From Neorhizobium lilium (GTDB lineage: Bacteria > Pseudomonadota > Alphaproteobacteria > Rhizobiales > Rhizobiaceae), in contig NZ_SBIP01000002.1 of NCBI RefSeq assembly GCF_004053875.1, positions 1,054,001-1,118,000 of the forward strand: a DNA stretch of 64,000 bases, in the 5' to 3' direction. The translations under genes and the position numbers were made by a program. The notes beneath the pieces are model-generated. The model saw only the letters and a program-made list of their open reading frames with translations, was not told the origin of the DNA and made no database searches. Of the stretch, positions 1 to 7,532 are shown piece after piece; position 1 is the first letter of the stretch; each line of letters starts with the position of its first letter.

Positions 1-473
1 GAGGGCGGAAGCCGCACGATCGAGGCATTGACGCCCGTCGCAAAGGCCGCCATGGCCGCCTGTTCGGAGCGGCGGGGAATGGAGGAGGTTTGCGGAGGCA
101 AGGTGTCCTCGTCGGCGATCTGGCCGGGCGCAATCAGGCCGGTGCCGGACGTCACGATCAGCGGGCGGTCGCTGCCGGCAAGCACGCCTGCCATGGTCTC
201 GATGGCGCGACGGTCCATCTCGCAATTTTCAGCGAATTTGGAGAAGTCGTGGTTGAAGCCGCAATGGATGAGGCCGTCGCAGGCGGCAGCGCCGGCCTTC
301 AGGCTGTCCGCATCTTCCAGGCCTCCCCTCACCACCTCGACGCCGACCGCGCCCAACGCGGCGGCGGACGCATCCGAGCGGGCAAGGCCCACAACCTGGT
401 GGCCTGTCCGTATCAGTTCCTGCACGACGGCAGAACCGACGAAACCTGTGGCGCCGGTTACGAAAACACGCAT
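1..473 (-). CDS. SDR-family NAD(P)-dependent epimerase/reductase (3' end outside window)
   Basis: N-terminal part of a short-chain dehydrogenase of the extended/atypical (NAD-dependent epimerase) type. The start ATG at 471-473 is followed directly by MRVFVTGATGFVG, a Rossmann nucleotide-binding loop (TGxxGxxG, residues 6-13). A later segment, IVTSGTGLIAPG, sits where the family has its conserved Ser region. The reading frame is open to base 1, so the C-terminal substrate domain, including the YxxxK region, is not visible. It is divergent from an AraC regulator (140-bp gap), a common arrangement in which the regulator controls the oxidoreductase. The substrate cannot be named. The family assignment is firm and the exact reaction is unknown. 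Confidence 0.85.
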   Translation of the reverse strand, partial: MRVFVTGATGFVGSAVVQELIRTGHQVVGLARSDASAAALGAVGVEVVRGGLEDADSLKAGAAACDGLIHCGFNHDFSKFAENCEMDRRAIETMAGVLAGSDRPLIVTSGTGLIAPGQIADEDTLPPQTSSIPRRSEQAAMAAFATGVNASIVRLPP

Positions 474-613
474 GAACCTCTCCTTCGACATCATGGCGGT
501 GGTGGCTCCGACCAATCCTGGCTTCGGCCGCTACTGATGGAGATACAGGTTTGCCCTAAGACGATCTATGCCGTATGGTCCAGAATATCTTCGCAATCGT
601 CCGGGAAAAGCAG

Positions 614-1597
614 ATGGATCCACTTTCCAGCGTGCTGGCTCTGTTGAAGCCGCGCAACTATCTGTCAGCCGGACTCGATGCCGGCGGCGATTGGTCGATT
701 CAGTTTCCGGACCAGCAGCAGTGCATCAAGACCGGCGCCGTCGTGTCCGGCCAATGCTGGATGTCGCTGGAGGGGTCCGAGAAGCCGATCTTCCTGCAGG
801 CGGGAGATTGCTTCCTGTTACCGCACGCTCGGCCTTTTCGCCTGGCAAGTGACCTGGCGCTGCCGCCGACGGATGCGGTGTCTGTGTTTAGCGCGCCGAG
901 AAACGGAAACATTGCCGTTCACAATGGTGGCGGCGATTTCCTGCTCGCCAGCAATCGCTTCGGCCTTGCGGGCAACCATGCCAGCATTCTTCTGCGCGCC
1001 TTGCCGCCATTCATTCATGTCCGCGACCAGATCGGCCAAGCGAGCCTGCGCTTCGCGATCGAAAGGATGATGCAGGAGCTGACCGATCCGCAGCCCGGCA
1101 GCGTCCTCGTCATAGACCATCTGGCGCATATGATGCTGGTGCAGGCGCTGCGGCTCCATCTCGCCGATTCGGCTGGAACCGGTATCGGCTGGCTGGCTGG
1201 CCTTGCGGACCGGCAGGTGAGCAAGGCGATCAATGCCATTCATGGCGATCCGGCGCATCGCTGGTCCCTCAGGGAACTGGCGGCGGCTGCGGGCATGTCG
1301 CGCTCCAGCTTCGCTGAAAAGTTCCGGCAGACGGTAGGCGCGCCGGCCATGGAATATACTGCCCAATGGCGCATGCTGCTGGCGGCCGACCGGCTCCAGA
1401 ACGGCAGGGAGCCGATTTCGGTGATAGCGCCCTCGCTGGGTTATGAGTCCGAAGCGGCTTTCAGCACGGCCTTCAAGAAGATCATGGGTTCATCGCCGCG
1501 CCAATATGCCCACAACCAACCGCCGGTCTTCGCGGTTCCACCCATGCCGGGGAATGTCGCGCCTAAACATAATGAAGGTCTGATTAACGCCGCATAG
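614..1597 (+). CDS. AraC-family transcriptional regulator with cupin-like sensor domain
   Basis: A 327-residue regulator. The first ~170 residues form a cupin-like ligand-binding region (GDWSIQF near residue 25, LQAGDCFLLP near 65). The C-terminal ~100 residues are a double helix-turn-helix AraC domain: first HTH around WSLRELAAAAGMSRSSFAEKF, second around ISVIAPSLGYESEAAFSTAFK, ending in the typical SSPRQY. An upstream in-frame ATG at 575 exists, but the ATG at 614 has a purine-rich GGGAAAAG in front and aligns with the start of the paralogue at 33333 (both begin MD-x-LS). It is probably the regulator of the divergent SDR gene, because such AraC/SDR pairs are common. The ligand is unknown. 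Confidence 0.9.
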   Translation: MDPLSSVLALLKPRNYLSAGLDAGGDWSIQFPDQQQCIKTGAVVSGQCWMSLEGSEKPIFLQAGDCFLLPHARPFRLASDLALPPTDAVSVFSAPRNGNIAVHNGGGDFLLASNRFGLAGNHASILLRALPPFIHVRDQIGQASLRFAIERMMQELTDPQPGSVLVIDHLAHMMLVQALRLHLADSAGTGIGWLAGLADRQVSKAINAIHGDPAHRWSLRELAAAAGMSRSSFAEKFRQTVGAPAMEYTAQWRMLLAADRLQNGREPISVIAPSLGYESEAAFSTAFKKIMGSSPRQYAHNQPPVFAVPPMPGNVAPKHNEGLINAA

Positions 1598-1686
1598 ACG
1601 TTGGAATGACGGATGTACCCCCGTCCTCATCCCATGGAACCCGATGCGCCGGGGATGTCCGGCAGCCCTCCGCAGGAGTCTTGTCT

Positions 1687-2337
1687 TTGATTATTGTCCA
1701 CCACCTCAACAACAGCCGGTCGCAGCGTATTCTCTGGATGCTGGAGGAATTGCAGCTTCCCTACGACATCCGTTTCTACCGCAGAGACCCGCAGACGATG
1801 TTCGCGCCGCCCGAGCTGAAACGGGTTCACCCGCTCGGCAAGTCGCCCATTCTGGAGGATACGGATGGGCCAGACGGAGATCCCATTATCTTGGTGGAGA
1901 CGGGAGCGATCTGCGAATATCTGGTGGAGAAGGCTGGCGGTCGCCTGGGCCCGCCCGCCGATCCGCTCGGTGCTTTGCGGTATCGGCAGTTCCTGCATTA
2001 TGCGGAAGGCTCGGTCATGCCGGCGCTGTTCGCCAAGCTGGTCGCAAGCCGTGTACCCTTGCTGGGAAGGCTCGCCGCCAAACGCGTGCAGCCGATGATC
2101 GACGTGCATCTCGATTACGTGGAACAAGAACTGGCGCGACGCCAGTGGTTTGCCGGCGACACCATGAGCGCAGCCGACATCATGATGAGCTTTCCGCTGG
2201 AGGCGGCACGAGCCCGCGCCGGCCTGGCCGAAGGTCGGCCCGCGACTGTGGCATGGCTTGACCGCATCCATGGAAGACCGGCCTATCAGGCGGCACTTGC
2301 CAAGGGCGGCGAATACGCTTTCTCCAAACCTTCGTGA
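1687..2337 (+). CDS. Glutathione S-transferase
   Basis: A 216-residue cytosolic glutathione transferase. The N-terminal thioredoxin-like fold opens IIVHHLNNSRSQRILW, with Ser10 as the likely thiolate-stabilising residue. It carries the HPLGKSPIL turn and the ETGAICEYL glutathione-contact motif, followed by an all-helical C-terminal half (RQFLHYAEGS, MSAADIMMSFPLE). The longer frame from 1606 contains an N-terminal extension unlike any GST. The TTG at 1687 has AGGAG eight bases upstream and gives exactly the family's N-terminus, so it is preferred. It follows the AraC gene on the same strand by 90 bp. The electrophilic substrate is unknown. Confidence 0.87.
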   Translation: MIIVHHLNNSRSQRILWMLEELQLPYDIRFYRRDPQTMFAPPELKRVHPLGKSPILEDTDGPDGDPIILVETGAICEYLVEKAGGRLGPPADPLGALRYRQFLHYAEGSVMPALFAKLVASRVPLLGRLAAKRVQPMIDVHLDYVEQELARRQWFAGDTMSAADIMMSFPLEAARARAGLAEGRPATVAWLDRIHGRPAYQAALAKGGEYAFSKPS

Positions 2338-2402
2338 TCTCTCCGGTTCATGAAAACGGCGCAGCCGGAGCCACGCCGCTCCTCATGGTCCGCCTGTTTA
2401 AA

Positions 2403-2675
2403 CTAGGACCAATCGACATTCAGGATTTGGAGCGTGGTATGAGGGGAAATCGTTCAGTTCGAGGAGCGAACCCGATGATGGATCTTATATCCATCAAGGG
2501 TTCACGACGCGGAAATGGGCGATTTTCACCATATCCCTTCGGGACGCGGCGGATTTTGTCCCTGAAGACGTCGGAAAGGCCTTGTGGAGGATAGGCTCCA
2601 CTGCGGCCTTCCCTCCTGTTCAGAAACGAAATCCGCGCGCGCCACGCCCGAAACCTGAATGTCGATTGGTCCTAG
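2403..2675. mobile_element. MITE-like element with 22-bp perfect terminal inverted repeats
   Basis: The 22 bases at 2403-2424 (beginning CTAGGACCAATCGACATTC) are repeated exactly in inverted orientation at 2654-2675. The similarity continues inward imperfectly (GGATTTGGAGCGTGG against GGTTTCGGGCGTGG). Both ends carry CTAG, as expected if the element inserted at a CTAG/TA-type target. The interior (229 bp) has no credible gene. This is the structure of a non-autonomous miniature transposable element. IS427/IS711-like members of the IS5 family (YTAR targets) or IS630 (TA targets) are plausible parents, which is inference. The right end supplies the TAG stop codon of ompW. It fills the whole gap between the glutathione transferase and ompW. 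Confidence 0.7.
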
Positions 2676-3364
2676 AACCGATAGGTCACGCCGGTGCCGA
2701 TCAGCCAGGGATCGAGCTTCGCCTTGCCAGAAAGCGGGCCGAGCACATCGTGGTCCGCAGACCAGCTGGTCTTCAGGAAGATCTTCTTGACGTCGAAATT
2801 CACGCCCCAATGCTGGTCGATCATGTAGTCGAAGCCAGCCTGCAGAGCGATTCCGAAATGGTTGTCGAGGTCAAGGTTATGGAAACCAGCCTTTTCGGAC
2901 TGGTTGTAGAACAGCGAGTAGTTCACGCCGGCACCGACATAGGGCTTGAAGGCGCCGAAATCGGTAAAGTGGTACTGCAAGGTCACCGTCGGCGGCAGCA
3001 GCCATGTCTTGCCGACCGGTATGCCCAAGACGCCGTCTTCCTTGATATTGGCATAAGTGGTGCCGAGAATGAGTTCGGCAGCGATATTGTCGGTGAAGTA
3101 GTAGCTGATATCGAGCTCGGGAACGACCGTGTCCGAATAGGAAAGGTCGGAGCCCGGCACGCCCGTGACGGAACCGCTGTCATTGGTGATCACGCCCAAG
3201 CCGCGCACGCGGATCTGCCAGGGGCTTGATCCAGCGTCGGCATCCTTGGCCACTGCCGGCGCCGACGCTGCGGGTTTGAGATCCGCCGCCATCGCTCCGC
3301 AGGCGAAAAAAACCGCACCCGCACCGGCAATCCACCTGAGATACCGCGCGCTGTTCGTCATCAT
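2672..3364 (-). CDS. ompW: OmpW-family outer membrane protein
   Basis: A 230-residue beta-barrel outer-membrane protein of the OmpW family, thought to form a small eight-strand barrel for hydrophobic molecules. The start at 3364 (ATGATG) has AAGGAGAGG seven bases upstream. Residues 1-27 are a signal peptide ending ACGAMA. The mature protein begins with the family's extended periplasmic start (WQIRVRGLGVI). It contains alternating strands such as PELDISYYFTDNIAAELILG and LQYHFTDFGAFKPYVGAGVNY, and ends in VTYRF with the terminal aromatic recognised by the BAM machinery. The stop codon overlaps the CTAG end of the MITE-like element. An FNR/FixK-type box lies about 75 bp upstream, matching known oxygen control of ompW in enterobacteria. 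Confidence 0.92.
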   Translation of the reverse strand: MMTNSARYLRWIAGAGAVFFACGAMAADLKPAASAPAVAKDADAGSSPWQIRVRGLGVITNDSGSVTGVPGSDLSYSDTVVPELDISYYFTDNIAAELILGTTYANIKEDGVLGIPVGKTWLLPPTVTLQYHFTDFGAFKPYVGAGVNYSLFYNQSEKAGFHNLDLDNHFGIALQAGFDYMIDQHWGVNFDVKKIFLKTSWSADHDVLGPLSGKAKLDPWLIGTGVTYRF

Positions 3365-3406
3365 AAAACCTCTCCTTGAAATACGCATTGAAACCACGCG
3401 TTGAGA

Positions 3407-3413
3407 GGTATGC
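3407..3413 (-). promoter_or_regulatory. Candidate -10 region of the ompW promoter
   Basis: On the minus strand the sequence GCATACC lies about 29 bp downstream of the centre of the FNR/FixK-like box at 3432-3445. This is the spacing expected for a class II activator site overlapping -35, and no good sigma-70 -35 is visible. Assigned by position; no transcription start is known. Confidence 0.35.
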
Positions 3414-3431
3414 CGGTGGTCGGAACCGTGA

Positions 3432-3445
3432 TTGACCAGGATCAA
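3432..3445 (-). promoter_or_regulatory. FNR/FixK-type box upstream of ompW
   Basis: TTGACCAGGATCAA matches the FNR/FnrN/FixK consensus TTGAT-N4-ATCAA with one mismatch. Its centre (3438.5) is about 75 bp from the ompW start. With the weak -10 at 3407-3413 it lands near -41.5. The same kind of control is established for ompW in gammaproteobacteria; for this organism it is inferred. Confidence 0.55.
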
Positions 3446-3607
3446 ACGAGAGTGCACGGCTACGCGGATGGGGCGAATATGTCGCATGGAAACCACACTT
3501 CCGCCCTGAAGTGGCAGGGGCGACGAGAGCAATTCAGACGCAGGAATGCGGCAGGCACTTGGAATACATCCAATACTGCCCGCCGCAATGGGATCTGCCG
3601 TGATTGC

Positions 3608-4177
3608 TCAGCCGAGCTTGCGTCCGCTCGCCACGATCATGCCGACCGCGCCGTCGAGCCAGCCTGCCTTCAGTTCGAGCGCCAGAAAGCGTGCGCGCTG
3701 GAAGGGGCCGGGCATGACGAGATGCTGCGTCTTGCGCGCCGAAAAGCCGAAGCGCTCATAATATGCGGCATCGCCGACAAGAAGCACGGCGCCATGGCCG
3801 CGATGGGTCGCTTCCATGATGGCAGCGCGCATCAGCGCGCCGCCGATGCCCTTGCCCTCGAAAGACGAGTCCACCGCAAGCGGCCCGAGCAGAAGCGCAT
3901 CGACCGGCGTGCCGTCCATGGAAATGCCGGCTTCGACATTCCACAGGCGAACCGTGCCGATGGCGTGGCCATGGGCATCGCGGGCGACAAGCGCCAGGCC
4001 TTCGGCCGGAAGCCGGTTGCGGCGGATCTTCTCCGACGACTTCTTGCGGCGATCCGGCCCCATGGCGCGGTCGAGCAAGGTTTCGCGGGCCACCACGTCG
4101 GCCGGTGTTTCGGCGTCGATGGTGTAGGTAGTGACAGGCGCAAAAAATGCGCGGACAGAATCAAGAACAGTGGCCAT
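3608..4177 (-). CDS. GNAT-family N-acetyltransferase
   Basis: A 189-residue single-domain acetyltransferase that would transfer acetyl from acetyl-CoA to an unidentified amine. The acetyl-CoA pyrophosphate loop is EGKGIG (residues 107-112, the family's Q/RxxGxG/A), preceded by the beta4 strand LLLGPLAVDSSF and followed by ALMRAAIMEATHRGHGAVLLVG. The C-terminal YYERFGFSARKTQHLVMPG is the typical YY-x-RFGF segment of YhbS-like enzymes. It stands alone on the minus strand, 103 bp from the decarboxylase gene, with which it could be co-transcribed. The substrate is unknown. Confidence 0.88.
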   Translation of the reverse strand: MATVLDSVRAFFAPVTTYTIDAETPADVVARETLLDRAMGPDRRKKSSEKIRRNRLPAEGLALVARDAHGHAIGTVRLWNVEAGISMDGTPVDALLLGPLAVDSSFEGKGIGGALMRAAIMEATHRGHGAVLLVGDAAYYERFGFSARKTQHLVMPGPFQRARFLALELKAGWLDGAVGMIVASGRKLG

Positions 4178-4280
4178 CCTGGCCTCCCGTTACCCAAAAC
4201 CGTTCAAGGCGGTACTGCGGATCATTGTGAATTTGCCGCCCCGGCTGGCTACGGGGTCGGCGAAGGCAGATGCGTCACCC

Positions 4281-5414
4281 TTAGATGACGTAGGCCTTGA
4301 GCGGCTCGAAGCCGTTGAAGGCGACGGCCGAATAGGTGGTCGTATAGGCGCCGGTGCCTTCGATCAGAACTTCGTCGCCGATCGAGAGGGAGATCGGCAG
4401 CGGATACATGTTCTTCTCGTACATCACGTCGGCCGAATCGCAGGTCGGACCGGCAAGAACGCAGGGTTCCATCTCGTCCTGATCGCGCTCGGTGCGGATC
4501 GGGTAGCGAATGGCCTCGTCCATGGTTTCGGCCAGACCGCCGAACTTGCCGATGTCGAGGAAGACCCAGCGATGGTTGTCGTTGTCCGACTTCTTCGAAA
4601 TCAGAACGACTTCCGTCTTGATGACGCCGGCATTGCCGACCATGCCGCGACCCGGCTCGATGATCGTCTTCGGCAGGTTGTTCCCGAAGTGCTTGCGCAG
4701 CGAAGCGAAGATCGCCTGACCGTAAGCTTCAGCGGACGGCACGTCGCGCAGGTACTTGGTCGGGAAACCGCCGCCCATGTTGACCATCTGCAGCACGATG
4801 CCCTGCTTTGCCAGCTGGCCGAAGACGCGCTTGGCATCGGCGAGAGCCGAATCCCACGCATCGACCTTGGTCATCTGCGAGCCGACATGGAAGGACACGC
4901 CATAGGATTCCAGGCCCAGCTGGTGAGCGTAGACGAGCACATCGACAGCCATCTGCGGCACGCAGCCGAACTTGCGCGACAGCGGCCATTCGGCGCCTTC
5001 GCCATCGGTCAGCACGCGGCAGAACACCTTTGCACCCGGAGCAGCGCGGGAAATCTTCTCGACTTCCTCATGGCTGTCGACGGCATAGAGACCGACACCG
5101 AGTGCGAAGGCGCGGGCAATGTCGCGTTCCTTCTTGATCGTGTTGCCAAACGAGATGCGGTCTGCGGACGCGCCGGCATCGAGGGCCATCTGGATCTCGG
5201 CCACCGAAGCGCAGTCGAAGTTGGAACCCATCGAAGCGAGAAGCTTCAGGATTGCCGGCTCCGGATTGGCCTTGACGGCGTAGTAGATCGCGCTGTCCGG
5301 CAGGGCATGACGGAAAGCCTTGAAATTGTCGCGCACGACGTCGAGATCGACCACGAGGTAAGGACCTTCGGGACGCTGGGTCTTGATGAAGTCGAGGATG
5401 CGAGCAGTGGTCAT
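4281..5414 (-). CDS. Ornithine/lysine decarboxylase (type III fold, PLP-dependent)
   Basis: A 377-residue PLP enzyme of the alanine-racemase/eukaryotic ODC fold, the rhizobial type of ornithine (and often lysine) decarboxylase that makes putrescine (cadaverine) for homospermidine synthesis. Lys48 in YYAVKAN is the PLP Schiff-base lysine. EPGRGMVGNAG binds the PLP phosphate. Cys325 in GPTCDSAD and the C-terminal IEGTGAYTTTYSAVAFNGF complete the dimer-interface active site. The length is normal for the family. AAGGGACTGACC precedes the ATG at 5414, and a stem-loop with CCGGAG arms lies just upstream of it. The leader of about 300 nt looks like a speF RNA element. Co-decarboxylation of lysine is inferred from the family. 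Confidence 0.92.
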   Translation of the reverse strand: MTTARILDFIKTQRPEGPYLVVDLDVVRDNFKAFRHALPDSAIYYAVKANPEPAILKLLASMGSNFDCASVAEIQMALDAGASADRISFGNTIKKERDIARAFALGVGLYAVDSHEEVEKISRAAPGAKVFCRVLTDGEGAEWPLSRKFGCVPQMAVDVLVYAHQLGLESYGVSFHVGSQMTKVDAWDSALADAKRVFGQLAKQGIVLQMVNMGGGFPTKYLRDVPSAEAYGQAIFASLRKHFGNNLPKTIIEPGRGMVGNAGVIKTEVVLISKKSDNDNHRWVFLDIGKFGGLAETMDEAIRYPIRTERDQDEMEPCVLAGPTCDSADVMYEKNMYPLPISLSIGDEVLIEGTGAYTTTYSAVAFNGFEPLKAYVI

Positions 5415-5584
5415 GGTCAGTCCCTTCCAAATCTCAAGGCTCCGGCTTGCGAACCGGAGGACAAAGGACGGATGAACATGCGCCAGGAACCAGTCGGTGG
5501 AGACACCGATTCCCTGACACGCTCAAACGCGCGGTAAGTGGATCAACGCTCTGCCAAGAACGAAAATCCGGCTTTGTCTGCCAT

Positions 5585-5715
5585 GGATTGGAGGGAGGTC
5601 CCTACCGCACTTCCGGCAATGATGGTGTGCCTCTTCAGTAACCCCGGCTGTTGGAAAGCCGGGAGAGAACAAAAAGGCCCGCACCGTCGTTGCTTCAGAT
5701 GTCCTCGCATTTCCC
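5585..5715 (-). promoter_or_regulatory. Probable speF-type structured leader of the decarboxylase gene
   Basis: The 554-bp gap between the decarboxylase and the antitoxin gene holds no credible protein gene. On the minus strand, 170-300 nt before the decarboxylase ATG, there is a structured stretch. It has a perfect CCCGGCT/AGCCGGG hairpin (5643-5649 with 5657-5663), preceded by GGTGCGGGCCTTTTTG and followed by GAGGCACACC and GGTAGGGACCTCCC (a further hairpin). The alphaproteobacterial speF motif is a known cis-regulatory RNA in front of ornithine decarboxylase genes, and position and organisation fit it. The assignment rests on context and structure, not on a covariance-model match. The remaining 5716-5968 is presumably promoter sequence and shows nothing recognisable. 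Confidence 0.6.
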
Positions 5716-5968
5716 GGATGGCCGGAATAGCGACTGGAGGGGTTAGTTCCAGGTACCTTACCGATGACCTCACCAAATAGAGGGTCGGCGGACACCCACG
5801 GGCACGTGCGACTTTGGGCTGACCAGGAGATAAGAATATTCGCCGTCATAATCAAGCGGTTTTTTGAGCTTGCCGAAAATAATGGAGTGCAGCCCTGGCA
5901 GCGCCATTTGCACGAAATCGCCAGTTGCCTATACTGGTGTTCTATCACCCGTTCGGAAAGATTTCGCG

Positions 5969-6187
5969 ATGTCGGCGACTGCGCATCACAAGGTGTTAAG
6001 GGACAAGCTCACGGGGCTGCCGGTTCGGGAGGTGCGCTTGCTGGTGCCTGATGCCCGCCACCCCGAGGTTCAGAAGCGGATAAGGGCTTCGCATAGATCG
6101 ACCGATGCGGCGGCGGAAGCTGAGGCAATCGCCTTCATCGAAGCAGTCTCCGACTATGGAGCGGATGGTCTTCTGGAAAACGAATGA
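5969..6187 (+). CDS. MazE-like antitoxin (DUF3018 type)
   Basis: A 72-residue antitoxin that would neutralise and autoregulate with the following PemK/MazF toxin. Starting at MSATAHHKVLRDKL it contains LPVREVRLLVPDARHPEVQ and a basic stretch KRIRASHRS. These are features of the small DUF3018 'antitoxin MazE' family found in front of PemK toxins. The C-terminal half is acidic (AAAEAEAIAFIEAVSDYGADGLLENE), as expected for the toxin-wrapping tail. The frame extends upstream to 5864, but that part is not family-like. The stop overlaps the toxin start (ATGA), the classic coupling of toxin-antitoxin operons. Confidence 0.85.
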   Translation: MSATAHHKVLRDKLTGLPVREVRLLVPDARHPEVQKRIRASHRSTDAAAEAEAIAFIEAVSDYGADGLLENE

Positions 6188-6507
6188 GACGTGGCGATAT
6201 TGTAATCCTCGCCGCGCCCGGCGACTATGGCAAGCCTCGCCCCGCTGTCATCATTCTCGCCGACGAACTCATTGATGAGCATGCTTCAATGAGTTTCTGT
6301 CAATTCACAACGACATTGATCTCTGATGCGGATTACAGGGTAGATGTTGAACCCAGCGAAACGAATGGCCTGCGGATTTTCTCGCAGATCATGGCCGATA
6401 AGCCCCTGACCATGGCACGTCACCGCATCGGTTCTGTCATCGGCCGACTGAACGACGCTGACCTTCACCGCCTCAACATAGCACTGGCATTCGCGCTCGG
6501 CTTGTAG
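6184..6507 (+). CDS. PemK/MazF-family toxin
   Basis: A 107-residue type II toxin, presumed sequence-specific endoribonuclease of the PemK/MazF fold. It opens MRRGDIVILAAPGDYGKPRPAVIIL, the conserved first strands of the SH3-like barrel with the GDYGKPRP loop, and has QFTTTLISDA and the conserved FSQIMADKPLTMARHRIGSVIGRL helix. It overlaps the antitoxin by 4 nt. The fold and the gene order make the call firm. Whether it is active is not known. Confidence 0.88.
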   Translation: MRRGDIVILAAPGDYGKPRPAVIILADELIDEHASMSFCQFTTTLISDADYRVDVEPSETNGLRIFSQIMADKPLTMARHRIGSVIGRLNDADLHRLNIALAFALGL

Positions 6508-6535
6508 AGTTGAGCGATTGGCAGACGGAGCATAA

Positions 6536-7447
6536 ATGGACACACTGACCCGCATGCGTGCCTTCATCGACGTGGTCGAGGCGGAGGGCTTTTCGGCAGC
6601 CGCTCGGCGCACCGGCCGGTCCAAGGCGCTTCTGTCCAAATACGTGCGGGAACTGGAAGACGATCTCGGCGCCCTTCTCCTCAACCGCACCACACGCCAA
6701 TTCTCGCTGACCGAGGCCGGTCATACCTATTACCGTACCGCCGCCGACATTCTGAAGGAGATCGACAGTCTCGCCGACCTCGTGCGCGAGAACAATACGG
6801 ACCTGAAGGGCAAGCTCCGCATCTCCGCGCCGCGTACTTTCATCGATGCCGATGTCGGCCAGTCGATGATCGATTTCGTCAAGGCGCATCCGGACGTCTC
6901 GCTGGAGATCGTTGCGGAAGACCGCTTCGTCGATCTGATCGAGGAGAATTTCGACCTCGCAATCCGAATCACCAAGCTGGAAGACTCCGGGATGATCGCC
7001 AAGAAGCTGTCCGACTTCCGGGTCTATGCGGTTGCAACTCCCGAAGTGGTCGCAAAATACGGGCCGCTCGACCACCCGCAGACATTGAACCGCACCCCCT
7101 TCATCATCGACACCAATTCCCGCTGGCACAACAATATGCGTTTTGTGGACAGCGACGGCTCGATGATCTCGGTCGCCGTCAGCGGACCGATCGAGGTCAA
7201 CAGCCCCCAGGCCACGCTGCGCGCCGCGCGCGCCGGCCTGGGCGTTGCGATCATTCCGGATTTCATTGCCGCCGCCTCGATCCAGTCAGGCGAACTGGTG
7301 ATGCTGTTCGATGAATATATCATCAAGGATCGTGGCATCTACGCCGTCTATCCCCACCGCCGCTACCTTCCGGCCAAGGTCAGGAGCTTCGTGGATTTTC
7401 TCGCCCAATGGTTTCGCAAGCAGCAGCAGGCGCCCGCGGAGTCATGA
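6536..7447 (+). CDS. LysR-family transcriptional regulator
   Basis: A 303-residue LysR regulator. The N-terminal winged HTH covers residues 1-60, with recognition region FSAAARRTGRSKALLSKYV and wing segment LLNRTTRQFSLTEAG. A linker helix is followed by a substrate-binding domain with two Rossmann-like lobes (LKGKLRISAPRTF, then the VSLEIVAEDRFVDLIEENFDLAIRI segments). It belongs to the common 'proteobacterial LysR with LRISAP' subgroup that usually regulates neighbouring oxidoreductases. Here the downstream genes are DUF1007 and the NicO transporter on the same strand (85-bp gap), so the target is uncertain. Start: ATG at 6536. Confidence 0.9.
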   Translation: MDTLTRMRAFIDVVEAEGFSAAARRTGRSKALLSKYVRELEDDLGALLLNRTTRQFSLTEAGHTYYRTAADILKEIDSLADLVRENNTDLKGKLRISAPRTFIDADVGQSMIDFVKAHPDVSLEIVAEDRFVDLIEENFDLAIRITKLEDSGMIAKKLSDFRVYAVATPEVVAKYGPLDHPQTLNRTPFIIDTNSRWHNNMRFVDSDGSMISVAVSGPIEVNSPQATLRAARAGLGVAIIPDFIAAASIQSGELVMLFDEYIIKDRGIYAVYPHRRYLPAKVRSFVDFLAQWFRKQQQAPAES

Positions 7448-7532
7448 CCGAAGGCAAGCTCGCCGCCTGGTTGAGCCGAAATTCCGTCCCATTTGCCTTT
7501 CAATCAAGCTCACGAACCGGGACCGCCTGCAC

